A stretch of 18,104 nt of DNA from JAVBKA01 sp031546715. Its GTDB lineage: Bacteria; Bacillota; Clostridia; Oscillospirales; UBA929. Position numbers and translations under genes: made by a program. Numbering within the stretch: the stretch's first letter is position 1; each line of letters begins with the position of its first letter. The stretch lies in the NCBI GenBank assembly GCA_031546715.1, contig JAVBKA010000192.1, forward strand, positions 1 through 18,104, in the 5' to 3' direction. Below are positions 1 through 7,138 of the stretch, piece after piece. The notes below the pieces were generated by a model. The model was not told the DNA's origin and ran no database searches. It worked only from the letters and a program-made list of their open reading frames with translations.

Positions 1-763
1 TAGCGGATTTGCAGAGTGCGTATATTTCTGCATCCTCCACAGATTCCCATGTGTAGGTGTAGCCTTTCATTCGTCCCAAAAGTGCGCAGAGCAAATGCCC
101 CATATTATGAACAAACAGCTTACGCTCCACATAGAAGGTAAACGGGGAGAACGGCACAGTATTCGGAATTTTTGGTAGTTCACCCTTGACAGCATCACTG
201 TCATAGGGTAAAAAACGATAGGGTTCAACATATATTACAGTTGGGTCTTGAGCGACCACATCAGCCGTCATTACGGGAATCATTCGACCAATGGATGTTT
301 CGACAAAACCGACAAGCGAATCCAACTTCGCATATTCCGAAGAGTCCAGACTTTGACGAAGGGCAGCCTTCAATATAGCGTCTACATGGTTAAGATTCTC
401 GCATATAAGAATATTCAGCGGTGCATCATTGCCACTTGCCCATCGTTTTTGTAGACCTTTGGCAATGATAGGCACAATTCTTGGCAGAATATTCGCGCCC
501 ACTGCCGTGGCAAGCAGGTCGCAGTCGGCGATTTCCGCCGCCGCTTCCTCTGCGTTCATGGAATTGACAGCACGCACATTTTCAATCCGTTTTTCAAAAT
601 TCTGCTCAGCCACCACCACTTGGCGGTAACCCTTGTCACAATTAATGCAGTCTATTAGCGTTTGATTGACGTCTAAAAACACCACCTCATACCCCGCTTC
701 AGTGAGTAGCTCTGCGATAAATCCGCGACCTACATTGCCGGCACCATACATAACTGCTTTCAT
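1..763 (-). CDS. Mannitol-1-phosphate 5-dehydrogenase family oxidoreductase (3' end beyond window)
   Basis: Reading the minus strand from 763 gives 254 residues that run off the left edge. The start MKAVMYGAGNVGRGF is the Rossmann GxGxxGRGF nucleotide-binding loop typical of MtlD. Residues 215-223 (KLFVHNMGH) match the K-x4-N-x2-H catalytic signature of the polyol-specific long-chain dehydrogenases. The family interconverts polyol phosphates (or polyols) and ketoses with NAD(H). Family members are about 380 residues, so about a third is missing off-window. There are two possible ATGs, at 766 and 763. I chose 763 because the GGAG at 775-772 is then 8 nt away and the protein starts as MtlD does. 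It follows the isomerase-like gene with a 1-base overlap, so it is probably translationally coupled and in one operon with the kinase. The true substrate is not established; it may oxidise a polyol phosphate feeding the adjacent aldolase. Confidence 0.85.
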   Translation of the reverse strand, partial: MKAVMYGAGNVGRGFIAELLTEAGYEVVFLDVNQTLIDCINCDKGYRQVVVAEQNFEKRIENVRAVNSMNAEEAAAEIADCDLLATAVGANILPRIVPIIAKGLQKRWASGNDAPLNILICENLNHVDAILKAALRQSLDSSEYAKLDSLVGFVETSIGRMIPVMTADVVAQDPTVIYVEPYRFLPYDSDAVKGELPKIPNTVPFSPFTFYVERKLFVHNMGHLLCALLGRMKGYTYTWESVEDAEIYALCKSA

Positions 764-2163
764 CATTCAATCTCCAATAAATCATATTTAAGATAGGTGG
801 TAAATGCCTCGCGCAGAACGCTTTCAATATGCCCAATTCCCACTGCCGTGTGATGGCGGAAGCCGTTTCGTCCGAGCTTAAGCAGCTTGGGCTGAAGGTT
901 GTTAATTTGAGCCACCCCACCACAGCCAAAGAACTCTGGCTCTATTGGGTCGCTTGTAAATTTGCCCTCGCCGATGTAGAAGGTCAGCTTACCGTCCTCA
1001 GTTTTGCAGTTTGAATAAGTCATATCGAAGGCGGCAATGCGTCCTTCATTACTGCCCCAGCCGCAGCCGGGATTGGTTTTTGCAAACATTTTATGGTCAG
1101 TGACAAGCCCTTTATCGGTCATTAGACTTTGTGCCACAGGACCGCAGTGGAATAAAATCACCTTGTCTGGGTCATCGCCATAGTTGTTGTTCCAATCCAA
1201 GCAGGCAGTAGATCGTCCTGATGCCAGTTGCATAGAGTGCATGTTGATGGCAGAGCAGAGATCGATTTCGCAAGAGGCTATAATACCTCTGTCGTTCAAC
1301 TCACTGAGCAGCACGCAAGGCGCAATACCAAGCACAGTCTGCATTTCTTCCCAGCAGCGAAGAGTGATGCAGTCCAGTCCGTACTCGGTTATGTAATCAT
1401 CCAACACTACGCTGACCTTGGCAAGAGTAAATAGCTTGTTTTCCGGCACTTTTGAGCAATTAGTGTAGTTTCTCAACGTTTCTGCCTTGGTGATAATTTT
1501 TACATCGCTGTCAGCATAAAGCGACACCTTGTGAAACAGCTCTGACAAATCAAAACTTTCCACGGTAATGCCGTATTTTTGCAAGGTAATTTCATCATAA
1601 CGCACGGTTTTGAACTTTGTGGTGCGTGCGCCGATAGCGCCGATGGAAAAGCGTCTCATGCCTTTGACCACACGGCAGACTGCGGCAAAGTCAAGCAAGT
1701 TTTGCCTAAACACATCACTGCTTGGATGAACCACATGAGGCTCCAACACCGTAAACGCCAGTCCATACTGATGAAATACATCCTCAATAGAAAACTTGCC
1801 GCAGTATGAGTCACGGCGGTGAGCAAAATCCATCTTGCCTATTTCATCTGGGTAAGCTTGAATCAGAATGGGTGTGCCGCAATCCTGCAGGGCAGCAATC
1901 GCACCATTTTCATCTCCGAAATTAGGTAGGCAAAGGATCACACCATCATATTCGCCACGATGAGCATTCAGCCATTCGGCGTAAGCCTTACCCTCCTCAC
2001 GAGTTTCCACTGCGCCAAAGCGCGTTTTATCAGCAGCTAGTAATAGTGGGGTAAATCCTGCATTTTCAACTGCTTTCTTCATTTCATCTCGTGCGGATGC
2101 AATTAGGGTTTCGGGGAAAAAGCCACGGTTTCCAAAATACAGCGCAAATGTCTGTTTTTTCAA
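763..2163 (-). CDS. L-fucose/L-arabinose isomerase family protein
   Basis: The 466-residue protein looks like the compact branch of the FucI/AraA-type sugar isomerases (COG2407-like), which convert an aldose to a ketose with a divalent metal. Visible landmarks are CWEEM near residue 250, CEID near 298, LDWNNNYGD near 322 and RHH-x6-H near 436-445. These acidic and His residues are the likely metal ligands and catalytic bases by analogy with FucI and AraA; the exact assignment is inference. It lacks a signal peptide and is presumably cytoplasmic. The start is TTG at 2163, not ATG: AGAGGTG lies 7 nt upstream and the TTGA overlaps the kinase stop by 4 bases, implying coupled translation. Kinase upstream and MtlD-type dehydrogenase downstream place it in a sugar catabolic operon. 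The substrate cannot be read from sequence. Confidence 0.8.
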   Translation of the reverse strand: MKKQTFALYFGNRGFFPETLIASARDEMKKAVENAGFTPLLLAADKTRFGAVETREEGKAYAEWLNAHRGEYDGVILCLPNFGDENGAIAALQDCGTPILIQAYPDEIGKMDFAHRRDSYCGKFSIEDVFHQYGLAFTVLEPHVVHPSSDVFRQNLLDFAAVCRVVKGMRRFSIGAIGARTTKFKTVRYDEITLQKYGITVESFDLSELFHKVSLYADSDVKIITKAETLRNYTNCSKVPENKLFTLAKVSVVLDDYITEYGLDCITLRCWEEMQTVLGIAPCVLLSELNDRGIIASCEIDLCSAINMHSMQLASGRSTACLDWNNNYGDDPDKVILFHCGPVAQSLMTDKGLVTDHKMFAKTNPGCGWGSNEGRIAAFDMTYSNCKTEDGKLTFYIGEGKFTSDPIEPEFFGCGGVAQINNLQPKLLKLGRNGFRHHTAVGIGHIESVLREAFTTYLKYDLLEIE

Positions 2164-3635
2164 ATTGTAGCACCTCTTAATTCAGTGTATTTCATATATT
2201 TTTCCTCGTATATGGTGTGAAGGGCAATATTTGGTTCATATGTTTGCTTGATTTTTGTAAACACCTTTGCAGCTTCCGCTAGTGAGTCAAACGCACCAAA
2301 TGTCACTGCTGCAAGCATGGCACCGCCCACGGCACCTGCATCAGAGGTTTCAATCGAGGTTACAGGGACACCTAAAATGTCAGCCTTTAGCTGTAGCCAT
2401 AGCGGAGACTTTGCTCCGCCGCCCGTTGCTTTTAGGGATGAAAATTCAATACCCGAGCGTTTGATTTGGTCACGGTTATAGCAAAGTTCGAAGCAGAGCC
2501 CTTCCATGATGGCACGATAGATTTCCGGCAGACCTGTGTTCTTTGAAAAGCCTACCATTTTACCCAGGGCAAGGGGATTTAGTTCAGGTGTACCTGTTCC
2601 GCCCCAATGGGGAACAATTATAAGTTCAGATGGCTTGCTGGGGCATGTTTCATTTAGCAGATCATAAACACTGCGACCTTGCGCCTCCGCAATGGGTTTA
2701 AGGTGAGGTACCATTTTGTCACGATACCATGCGAGCAGTGAACCTCCAGACATAGTGAATGCGTAAGTAACATACTGACCCTTTACCGCATGAGGAATGC
2801 AAACGTAATTGGCGGTCAAAAAATCGTCGTCGAGTATTAGACGGTCAAACACAGGGGTTATGCACTCTACAGAGCCTGTGCCCACAACCGCCTGCCCTGA
2901 GGTCAAAGCTCCTGCTCCGATTGCGGACGCAACTTGATCATGCGCGCCGACTATGATTTTTGCGTGACTTGGCAGTCCTAAAGAATCTGCGATAACACTA
3001 TGTATCGTTCCAGCGACGCTGCCAGTCGGAACGGGCGTGGAGAGCATCTCCGAAGAAATTCCAGAAGCAGCCAAAACTGTTTCCGACCAATTGAGGTTTT
3101 TGATATCAAATGCCAGTGACCTGCATGCTAGCGAATAATCGAGAACGGTTTCGCCGCAAAGACGGTAAGTAATATAATCTGCAATCTGCAAGAATTTCCA
3201 GACCGTATTTTTGACCTCCAACTGTCTGTCAAGCATGTGCATCATTTTTGGCAATGCGTACATTGGATTAGGCTTTGCACCCACAATTTTTGAAATATTT
3301 GGGACCGTTTTTTCTAGTTTCACGGCTTCTTCTGCGCCCCATCCGTCAGTATACATGGCTATAGGCGAGATTGCCTTTCCATCTTTGTTGACCGGCACAA
3401 AGGATTCACCGAAGGAGGAAACGGTTAAAGATACGATATCGCTATTATTTTTCAGTTGACGCGCACATCCTGCAATGACAGCACATACATGGGAAAATAG
3501 GTCGTCTGCCATCAACCCAATTTGCCCTAATGCCTTGCTATATTCTCTGCTAGCCGAACCAAGTGTTTGCCCCATTGAGTCGAATGCTACACACTTGCAT
3601 CCGCTGCTGCCAATGTCTAGTCCTAAGAAAATCAT
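2160..3635 (-). CDS. FGGY-family carbohydrate kinase (xylulokinase-like)
   Basis: A 491-residue, full-length FGGY kinase. It opens with the ATP-site strand GLDIGSSGCKC (residues 5-15). D233 in GAHDQVASAIGAG is the expected catalytic base. Residues 403-425 (ATGGGAKSPLW and onward) are FGGY signature 2. The family phosphorylates ketoses or polyols with ATP; similarity is closest in feel to xylulokinases, but a different ketose is quite possible given the isomerase and aldolase neighbours. It is the first gene of the leftward operon. The start ATG at 3635 has GGAGG 6 nt upstream. Its stop overlaps the next gene by 4 bases. Transcription probably starts near 3695 from the shared divergent promoter. 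Confidence 0.87.
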   Translation of the reverse strand: MIFLGLDIGSSGCKCVAFDSMGQTLGSASREYSKALGQIGLMADDLFSHVCAVIAGCARQLKNNSDIVSLTVSSFGESFVPVNKDGKAISPIAMYTDGWGAEEAVKLEKTVPNISKIVGAKPNPMYALPKMMHMLDRQLEVKNTVWKFLQIADYITYRLCGETVLDYSLACRSLAFDIKNLNWSETVLAASGISSEMLSTPVPTGSVAGTIHSVIADSLGLPSHAKIIVGAHDQVASAIGAGALTSGQAVVGTGSVECITPVFDRLILDDDFLTANYVCIPHAVKGQYVTYAFTMSGGSLLAWYRDKMVPHLKPIAEAQGRSVYDLLNETCPSKPSELIIVPHWGGTGTPELNPLALGKMVGFSKNTGLPEIYRAIMEGLCFELCYNRDQIKRSGIEFSSLKATGGGAKSPLWLQLKADILGVPVTSIETSDAGAVGGAMLAAVTFGAFDSLAEAAKVFTKIKQTYEPNIALHTIYEEKYMKYTELRGATI

Positions 3636-3677
3636 AACACGCCTCCGTTTATTAATACATTTTTTGAGCTTACGCTA

Positions 3678-3706
3678 TTGACAAATGCTTACGTTGCTAT
3701 TAGTAT
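3678..3706 (+). promoter_or_regulatory. Predicted sigma-A promoter for the aldolase gene
   Basis: TTGACA at 3678-3683, a 17-bp spacer, and TAGTAT at 3701-3706 predict a start near 3713 and a leader of about 50 nt. Its -10 shares five base pairs with the -10 of the opposing promoter. Confidence 0.65.
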
Positions 3707-3731
3707 AGTGTATATCGATACACGTTGTCAA
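3702..3731 (-). promoter_or_regulatory. Predicted sigma-A promoter for the kinase-isomerase-dehydrogenase operon
   Basis: On the minus strand TTGACA at 3731-3726, an 18-bp spacer and TATACT at 3707-3702 predict transcription leftward from about 3695. The spacer is exactly filled by the 3708-3723 palindrome. This is the better -10 of the two divergent promoters. Confidence 0.68.
3708..3723. promoter_or_regulatory. Palindromic operator candidate in the divergent promoter
   Basis: GTGTAT-ATCG-ATACAC is a 6-bp inverted repeat around a 4-bp centre (TATCGATA at 3713-3720 is also a perfect palindrome). It fills the spacer of the leftward promoter and covers the expected start point of the rightward one, so one bound repressor could shut both. 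It does not resemble the AAACGTTT sites near the LacI-type gene, so another regulator is implied; none is visible beside it. Confidence 0.5.
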
Positions 3732-3764
3732 TATGCTATACTAAAATTATTGGAGGCGGTTAAT

Positions 3765-4712
3765 TTGGCTATTATCACAAATCATGAGAAGGTCAAGGAG
3801 ATTTACAATCAAGCGGCTCAACGCGGTCATGTCATCCCTTGCTTTTGTAGCGAAAATTTGACCACAAGCGAAGCCATATTGTCGGCAACACAAGAATTTG
3901 CCGAGGCGCATGGACTAGAGAACGTTCCAGTAACTCTGGCCATTACCGTGCAATATGACCACCGTTCCCAGTCACGCTACTACACGCACACCCGCCACTG
4001 GGACACAGGATTAAAACTATTTCGTGCCGATGCTGAGGTGTTGGCAGCCCCAAATGGTCCGTTTCCAAACGTAGATGTACTCTTACACTTAGACCATGTT
4101 CAGCATGACGCTGATATTGAGCTCCTCGACAGTTGGGATTTATCCAAGTATTCCTCCATTATGTATGATGCATCTACTTTACCATTTGAGGAAAATTTAC
4201 GCAAAACGGCAGATTTCGCTCAAAAAATGAAGGGCAAAATTTTAATTGAGGGTGCCTGTGACGAAATTTTTGACGCAACTGGCGAAGCTCATAATGCATT
4301 GACTACACCTCAAAACGCCAAACGTTACATAACTGAAACGGGCGTTGACCTGATTGTGGCAAACCTTGGCACAGAACACCGTGCCTCTGGTCAGACCCTT
4401 CATTACTACGACGATGTAGCACGCAAAATTCGTGACGAGGTTGGGCATAACGTTGTCCTTCACGGACTGTCCTCTGTATCACTAGATCAGGTCAAAAACC
4501 TGTATAGCGACGGCATTTGCAAAGTCAATATCTGGACAATGCTTGAGCGGGACTCTGCTCCTGTATTGCTGAAAGAAATGCAAAATAACGCTGACAAGAT
4601 TGAGGGCAAGGGAGCTAAACTGTCGCACTTCACCACTGTCTATCGGCAGGACATTGTTTTTGCAGAGATGAAGAAGATGGTGCGTGAGTTCTTGGAACTG
4701 TGGTATACTTAA
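3765..4712 (+). CDS. Class II (zinc-type) aldolase, fructose-bisphosphate aldolase family, divergent active site
   Basis: I chose TTG at 3765 as start (315 residues) because GGAGG at 3752-3756 sits 8 nt before it and the longer frame starts before the promoter -10. HLDH (108-111) is the family's catalytic Asp and metal His; E152 in EGACDE, H185 in GTEHR and H213 in LHGLSS match further metal-site positions, and KVNIWT (233-238) matches KINIDT. Family members cleave ketose phosphates to DHAP and an aldehyde. The usual Lys after the GTxHG loop is not seen, HGGSG has become HGLSS, and the Asp of NIDT is Trp, so the phosphate and substrate pockets are altered. A ketose 1-phosphate made by the divergent kinase is a plausible substrate (inference). 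It stands alone on the plus strand and ends at the bidirectional terminator. Confidence 0.82.
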   Translation: MAIITNHEKVKEIYNQAAQRGHVIPCFCSENLTTSEAILSATQEFAEAHGLENVPVTLAITVQYDHRSQSRYYTHTRHWDTGLKLFRADAEVLAAPNGPFPNVDVLLHLDHVQHDADIELLDSWDLSKYSSIMYDASTLPFEENLRKTADFAQKMKGKILIEGACDEIFDATGEAHNALTTPQNAKRYITETGVDLIVANLGTEHRASGQTLHYYDDVARKIRDEVGHNVVLHGLSSVSLDQVKNLYSDGICKVNIWTMLERDSAPVLLKEMQNNADKIEGKGAKLSHFTTVYRQDIVFAEMKKMVREFLELWYT

Positions 4713-4741
4713 AAGCATCAAACTAATATAGAGGTCATCAC

Positions 4742-4789
4742 ATGCTCACATTGGCAAAATTTCTTGATAATGGTATCCAGAAACAGTAA
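4742..4789 (+). CDS. Possible 15-residue peptide ORF after the aldolase
   Basis: ATG at 4742 is preceded by GAGG (4731-4734) with 7 nt spacing and reads MLTLAKFLDNGIQKQ, stopping at the foot of the terminator hairpin. It could be a real microprotein, or the surviving start of a gene whose body was deleted. I recognise no family. Confidence 0.3.
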   Translation: MLTLAKFLDNGIQKQ

Positions 4790-4826
4790 AAAACGGAGCT
4801 TTGGCTTGAACCAAAGCTCCGTTTTT
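4789..4826. terminator. Bidirectional rho-independent terminator
   Basis: A 16-bp perfect stem (4789-4804 with 4811-4826) around a 6-nt loop, with A-run on the left arm and T-run on the right. It serves the aldolase (plus) and the flavodoxin (minus), whose stop codon at 4828-4830 is directly beside it. Confidence 0.92.
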
Positions 4827-4827
4827 C

Positions 4828-5238
4828 TTATTTTAATATTTTCGTTGCAAATTCTTTGGCACTGCTCAAGTCGTCATCATTGGGTCTGTTTTTATTTGCT
4901 AGTAGGAACTTGCCTTTACACTGGAAAAACTCATCCGATACCACAATTTTCTTACCCTCAAGCAATGACTTAACCAGTGGCTGTATTGACTTAGGTCCCG
5001 CCGCCGTGCTAAAAACCACCACTTTCTTAACTTTATCAGCAGACATGCTAGTGATAAATTTTTGAAGTTCCTTGTCAATGTTTCCTGCGTACAATGCGCC
5101 ACCAAGAAACAATACATCGGTAGGTTCGGTTACTGGTTCTGTGATTTTTTTTGCACTGCAACCGGCAACTTGTGCTATGGCTTTGGCCAGTTTTTCGGTG
5201 TTTCCGGATTTAGAGTAAAATCTTACAGCTGCGTTCAT
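4828..5238 (-). CDS. Short-chain flavodoxin / flavodoxin-domain protein
   Basis: 136 residues, the usual size for a short flavodoxin. SKSGNTEKLAKAI near residues 9-21 is the FMN-phosphate loop (S/T-x-S/T-G-N-T) followed by helix 1. LFLGGALYAGNID near 43-55 is the loop that packs on the FMN ring. There is no signal peptide, so it is a cytoplasmic FMN protein, probably an electron carrier or a menaquinone/protoporphyrin-type flavodoxin; the partner is unknown. The start at 5238 has GAGAG a few bases upstream. It sits apart from the sugar genes with its own promoter at 5485-5513 and ends at the bidirectional terminator. A decayed frame lies between promoter and gene, suggesting it was the second gene of a two-gene operon. 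Confidence 0.85.
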   Translation of the reverse strand: MNAAVRFYSKSGNTEKLAKAIAQVAGCSAKKITEPVTEPTDVLFLGGALYAGNIDKELQKFITSMSADKVKKVVVFSTAAGPKSIQPLVKSLLEGKKIVVSDEFFQCKGKFLLANKNRPNDDDLSSAKEFATKILK

Positions 5239-5260
5239 GTTGTCACTCTCTTTCTTAAAT

Positions 5261-5461
5261 TTAAGCGTAGTCCAAATCTATCTTCGCAATGACCTTGAAA
5301 TCGGGATACTGTTTTAGGATTATGCTGTACACCTCAGTTGATACTTACATTATCAAACACAAATCACAATAAACTCAATTAGCTGGTCATCATTCAAAAG
5401 CCACAATGCTGAACTCGGTTACCCGCTCATGAAATGTGCGTTTGTCAATTACTTTAATCAC
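5261..5461 (-). pseudogene. Decayed small ORF(s) upstream of the flavodoxin
   Basis: Three short coding-like stretches lie in order on the minus strand: 5461-5390 (GTG start, begins MIKVIDKRTFHERV), 5400-5353 (LLNDDQLIEF then stop) and 5341-5261 (STEVYSIILKQYPDF then a tail ending DLDYA). They change frame between pieces, and the last stops 22 nt before the flavodoxin start. This looks like a small gene broken by frameshift and stop, just downstream of a good promoter. I do not recognise the family. A functional 23-residue peptide from 5461 is an alternative. Confidence 0.4.
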
Positions 5462-5484
5462 GTTTGCAACTCTTTCTGCTTCGT

Positions 5485-5513
5485 AGTGTACATCACTTAT
5501 TCGCATTTGTCAA
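5485..5513 (-). promoter_or_regulatory. Predicted sigma-A promoter of the flavodoxin unit
   Basis: TTGACA (5513-5508), 17-bp spacer, TACACT (5490-5485) on the minus strand, giving a start near 5478, about 240 nt before the flavodoxin start. The upstream flank (5514-5560) is very AT-rich, as an UP element would be. Confidence 0.65.
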
Positions 5514-5572
5514 GCACAATTTAATTTAATGCAATTTAATTTTTTTTAATACATTATTTTAAGAAATAAACG

Positions 5573-5611
5573 GGCTGTAGCGTAGATGTTCAACATCGTA
5601 TCGCTACAGCC
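5573..5611 (-). terminator. Long hairpin closing the central operon
   Basis: GGCTGTAGCG (5573-5582) pairs with CGCTACAGCC (5602-5611), and the loop holds a second small stem (GATGTT/AACATC). On the minus strand the stem is followed by a T-rich stretch. It lies about 50 nt beyond the last stop codon of the central operon. Confidence 0.65.
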
Positions 5612-5663
5612 TTTACAATTGTATAACTTGCCTTTTAGGGGCTATTTTAATAAGCTCAACTAT

Positions 5664-6445
5664 TCAGATTGGAATGCCTTTCGCTAGAGTTTTTTCCAGT
5701 CTACTATCGTTAGTATTCGCCTTTTGTCCTTCTTCAATCATAGCATAAATATTTTCTTCTGGTGTTTCCTTGCCAACCTGATCGCCTGTTCCAATGATGA
5801 GGCGGGGGCATCCCCAGTAAGCCTCCTTGATTTCTCGAACTTCTCGCCTGACATCGCTCGTGTTTCCTCGTATTAGGGTTTTGACTGTATGGACATTACC
5901 GTTTACTGTGAAGCAGTCTCCCAGAATAGCCCTTATTGCACTCAACCCTTGCATCCCCTCAATATCCCCGCCTGGCGTGCGCTCAAACGGACAAACGCAG
6001 TCCAGTGCCAGCTCCTTAAAATCCTCAAGGCATTCAAAGCTTTTTCCGTGAAAATGGACATGTATGAGCTTTCCTTTTTCATGAAGTGACGTTGTAATCG
6101 CCTTTAGATATGGCTTGTCCCACCTGCGCCATAACGAGTTGTAACTGTTTGGCGCAGCCGTCCTTCTGGCTCTTCTCGCACCTCCGAGCTTGAATGTGCA
6201 TCCGGGACAAGAACGGGCGGTCCTGTTATGCCCCAACCCTCCGACCCAAACTTCTTAAAAGTCTGGTGCAGCGCTTTCCAGAGGGGAATTTCCAACTCCA
6301 GCTCAATCATGGAAACTCCGAGAGTTTTAGCGGGATAGTAGCTCCAAAATTCTGGAGCTATCGGCCATCTGTCTGAAAACAGTCCTCTGTACGCATTGAG
6401 CATGCGCTGCTTGGCTGAAAAATTTCGGTTATGTAACTCAGACAT
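5664..6445 (-). pseudogene. URO-D-family (uroporphyrinogen decarboxylase / cobalamin methyltransferase-like) gene, internally deleted and frameshifted
   Basis: Two overlapping frames share one family. The first (6445 to 6104) begins MSELHNRNFSAKQRMLNAYRG and covers the N-terminal part. The second carries the C-terminal part from about 6128, with RWDKPYLKAI, HEKGKLIHVHFHG, a DCVCPFE stretch and WGCPRLIIGTGDQV, typical of URO-D-like TIM barrels. They meet near 6125-6140 out of frame. Together they make roughly 260 residues against about 340-400 for the family, so around 100 residues of the middle are also gone; a simple frameshift alone does not explain it. The start overlaps the isomerase stop by 8 bases, so this was the last gene of the operon. 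Its former role with mannoside genes is unknown; homologues may be methyltransferases rather than haem enzymes. Confidence 0.75.
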
Positions 6446-7124
6446 CGTTAAATTCTGGGTAATCCATGCTCAATAAGTATAGGGCTTCTTCATCCTCCTC
6501 AATGTCGGGAAACCGCCCCACTGGCTTGTAAAAATGATTGTCCACCCTGTCGTCATTGACCTTTGACACCTCGCCAATGAGAACGGTTCCGCAGCCTTCC
6601 TCTGCCCAAAAGCTGTGATACTGCCCATTGGGCAGAGTTATACTCTCGCCTGGCTTGAGACGGATAATCGAGCCAGCGGGCAGTAAATAGTTTCTTCCAT
6701 CCTGACTAGCCAGCACTGGTGTATCTGCAAAGGTATCGTCAGGGGAGGAGTTATAAAGTCGAACCATCAGATTTCCTCCGCCGCGATTGATAATATCTTC
6801 CATTTTTTGATAATGGTAATGGTAAGGCGTTACCTGATTTTCTTTTGAAATCAAAAGCTTTTCAGCATATGGCTTTTTGTAACGGGGGTCGCTGAAGTTT
6901 CCATTACGGATGGTGAACATGAGCAGCCCCTCTTTGCTATAGTCGCCGCTTCCGAAATCTGTAATATCCCAACCCAACAGGTTGGTTCTCAGCTCGTCAT
7001 ACTCGACCCCTTTATCTTTCCAGTCCTCTTGATTCCAAAACGCAAAGCCCGGCAGCTTAAACCCCATTTTTTCAATAAAAACCACGGCATCACGCATGAT
7101 GCTGTTAATTTCGGAACGTTTCAT
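6438..7124 (-). CDS. D-lyxose/D-mannose isomerase (cupin ketol-isomerase)
   Basis: 228 residues, the normal length of the cupin D-lyxose isomerases (Bacillus YdaE-like, Providencia D-lyxose isomerase). The metal site is plain: H102 and H104 with E109 (H-x-H-x4-E in YHYHYQKMED) and H170 in NGQYHSFW. Known members interconvert D-lyxose with D-xylulose and D-mannose with D-fructose using a divalent metal. Directly downstream of an alpha-mannosidase, mannose to fructose is the natural reading; that is inference from context. The start at 7124 has GGAGG 7 nt upstream, and the gap to the mannosidase is only 14 bases. It is cytoplasmic. Its last codons overlap the broken URO-D gene by 8 bases. Confidence 0.88.
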   Translation of the reverse strand: MKRSEINSIMRDAVVFIEKMGFKLPGFAFWNQEDWKDKGVEYDELRTNLLGWDITDFGSGDYSKEGLLMFTIRNGNFSDPRYKKPYAEKLLISKENQVTPYHYHYQKMEDIINRGGGNLMVRLYNSSPDDTFADTPVLASQDGRNYLLPAGSIIRLKPGESITLPNGQYHSFWAEEGCGTVLIGEVSKVNDDRVDNHFYKPVGRFPDIEEDEEALYLLSMDYPEFNDV

Positions 7125-7138
7125 ACTGTATCCTCCAC

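Noticed and set aside
699..929. Minus-strand ORF of 76 residues spanning the isomerase/dehydrogenase junction
   Set aside because: It overlaps two recognised genes in a different frame with no ribosome site.
3678..3764. Upstream ATG extension of the aldolase (29 extra residues)
   Set aside because: That ATG lies within the promoter, ahead of the predicted transcript start, and lacks a ribosome site; the TTG at 3765 with GGAGG fits better.
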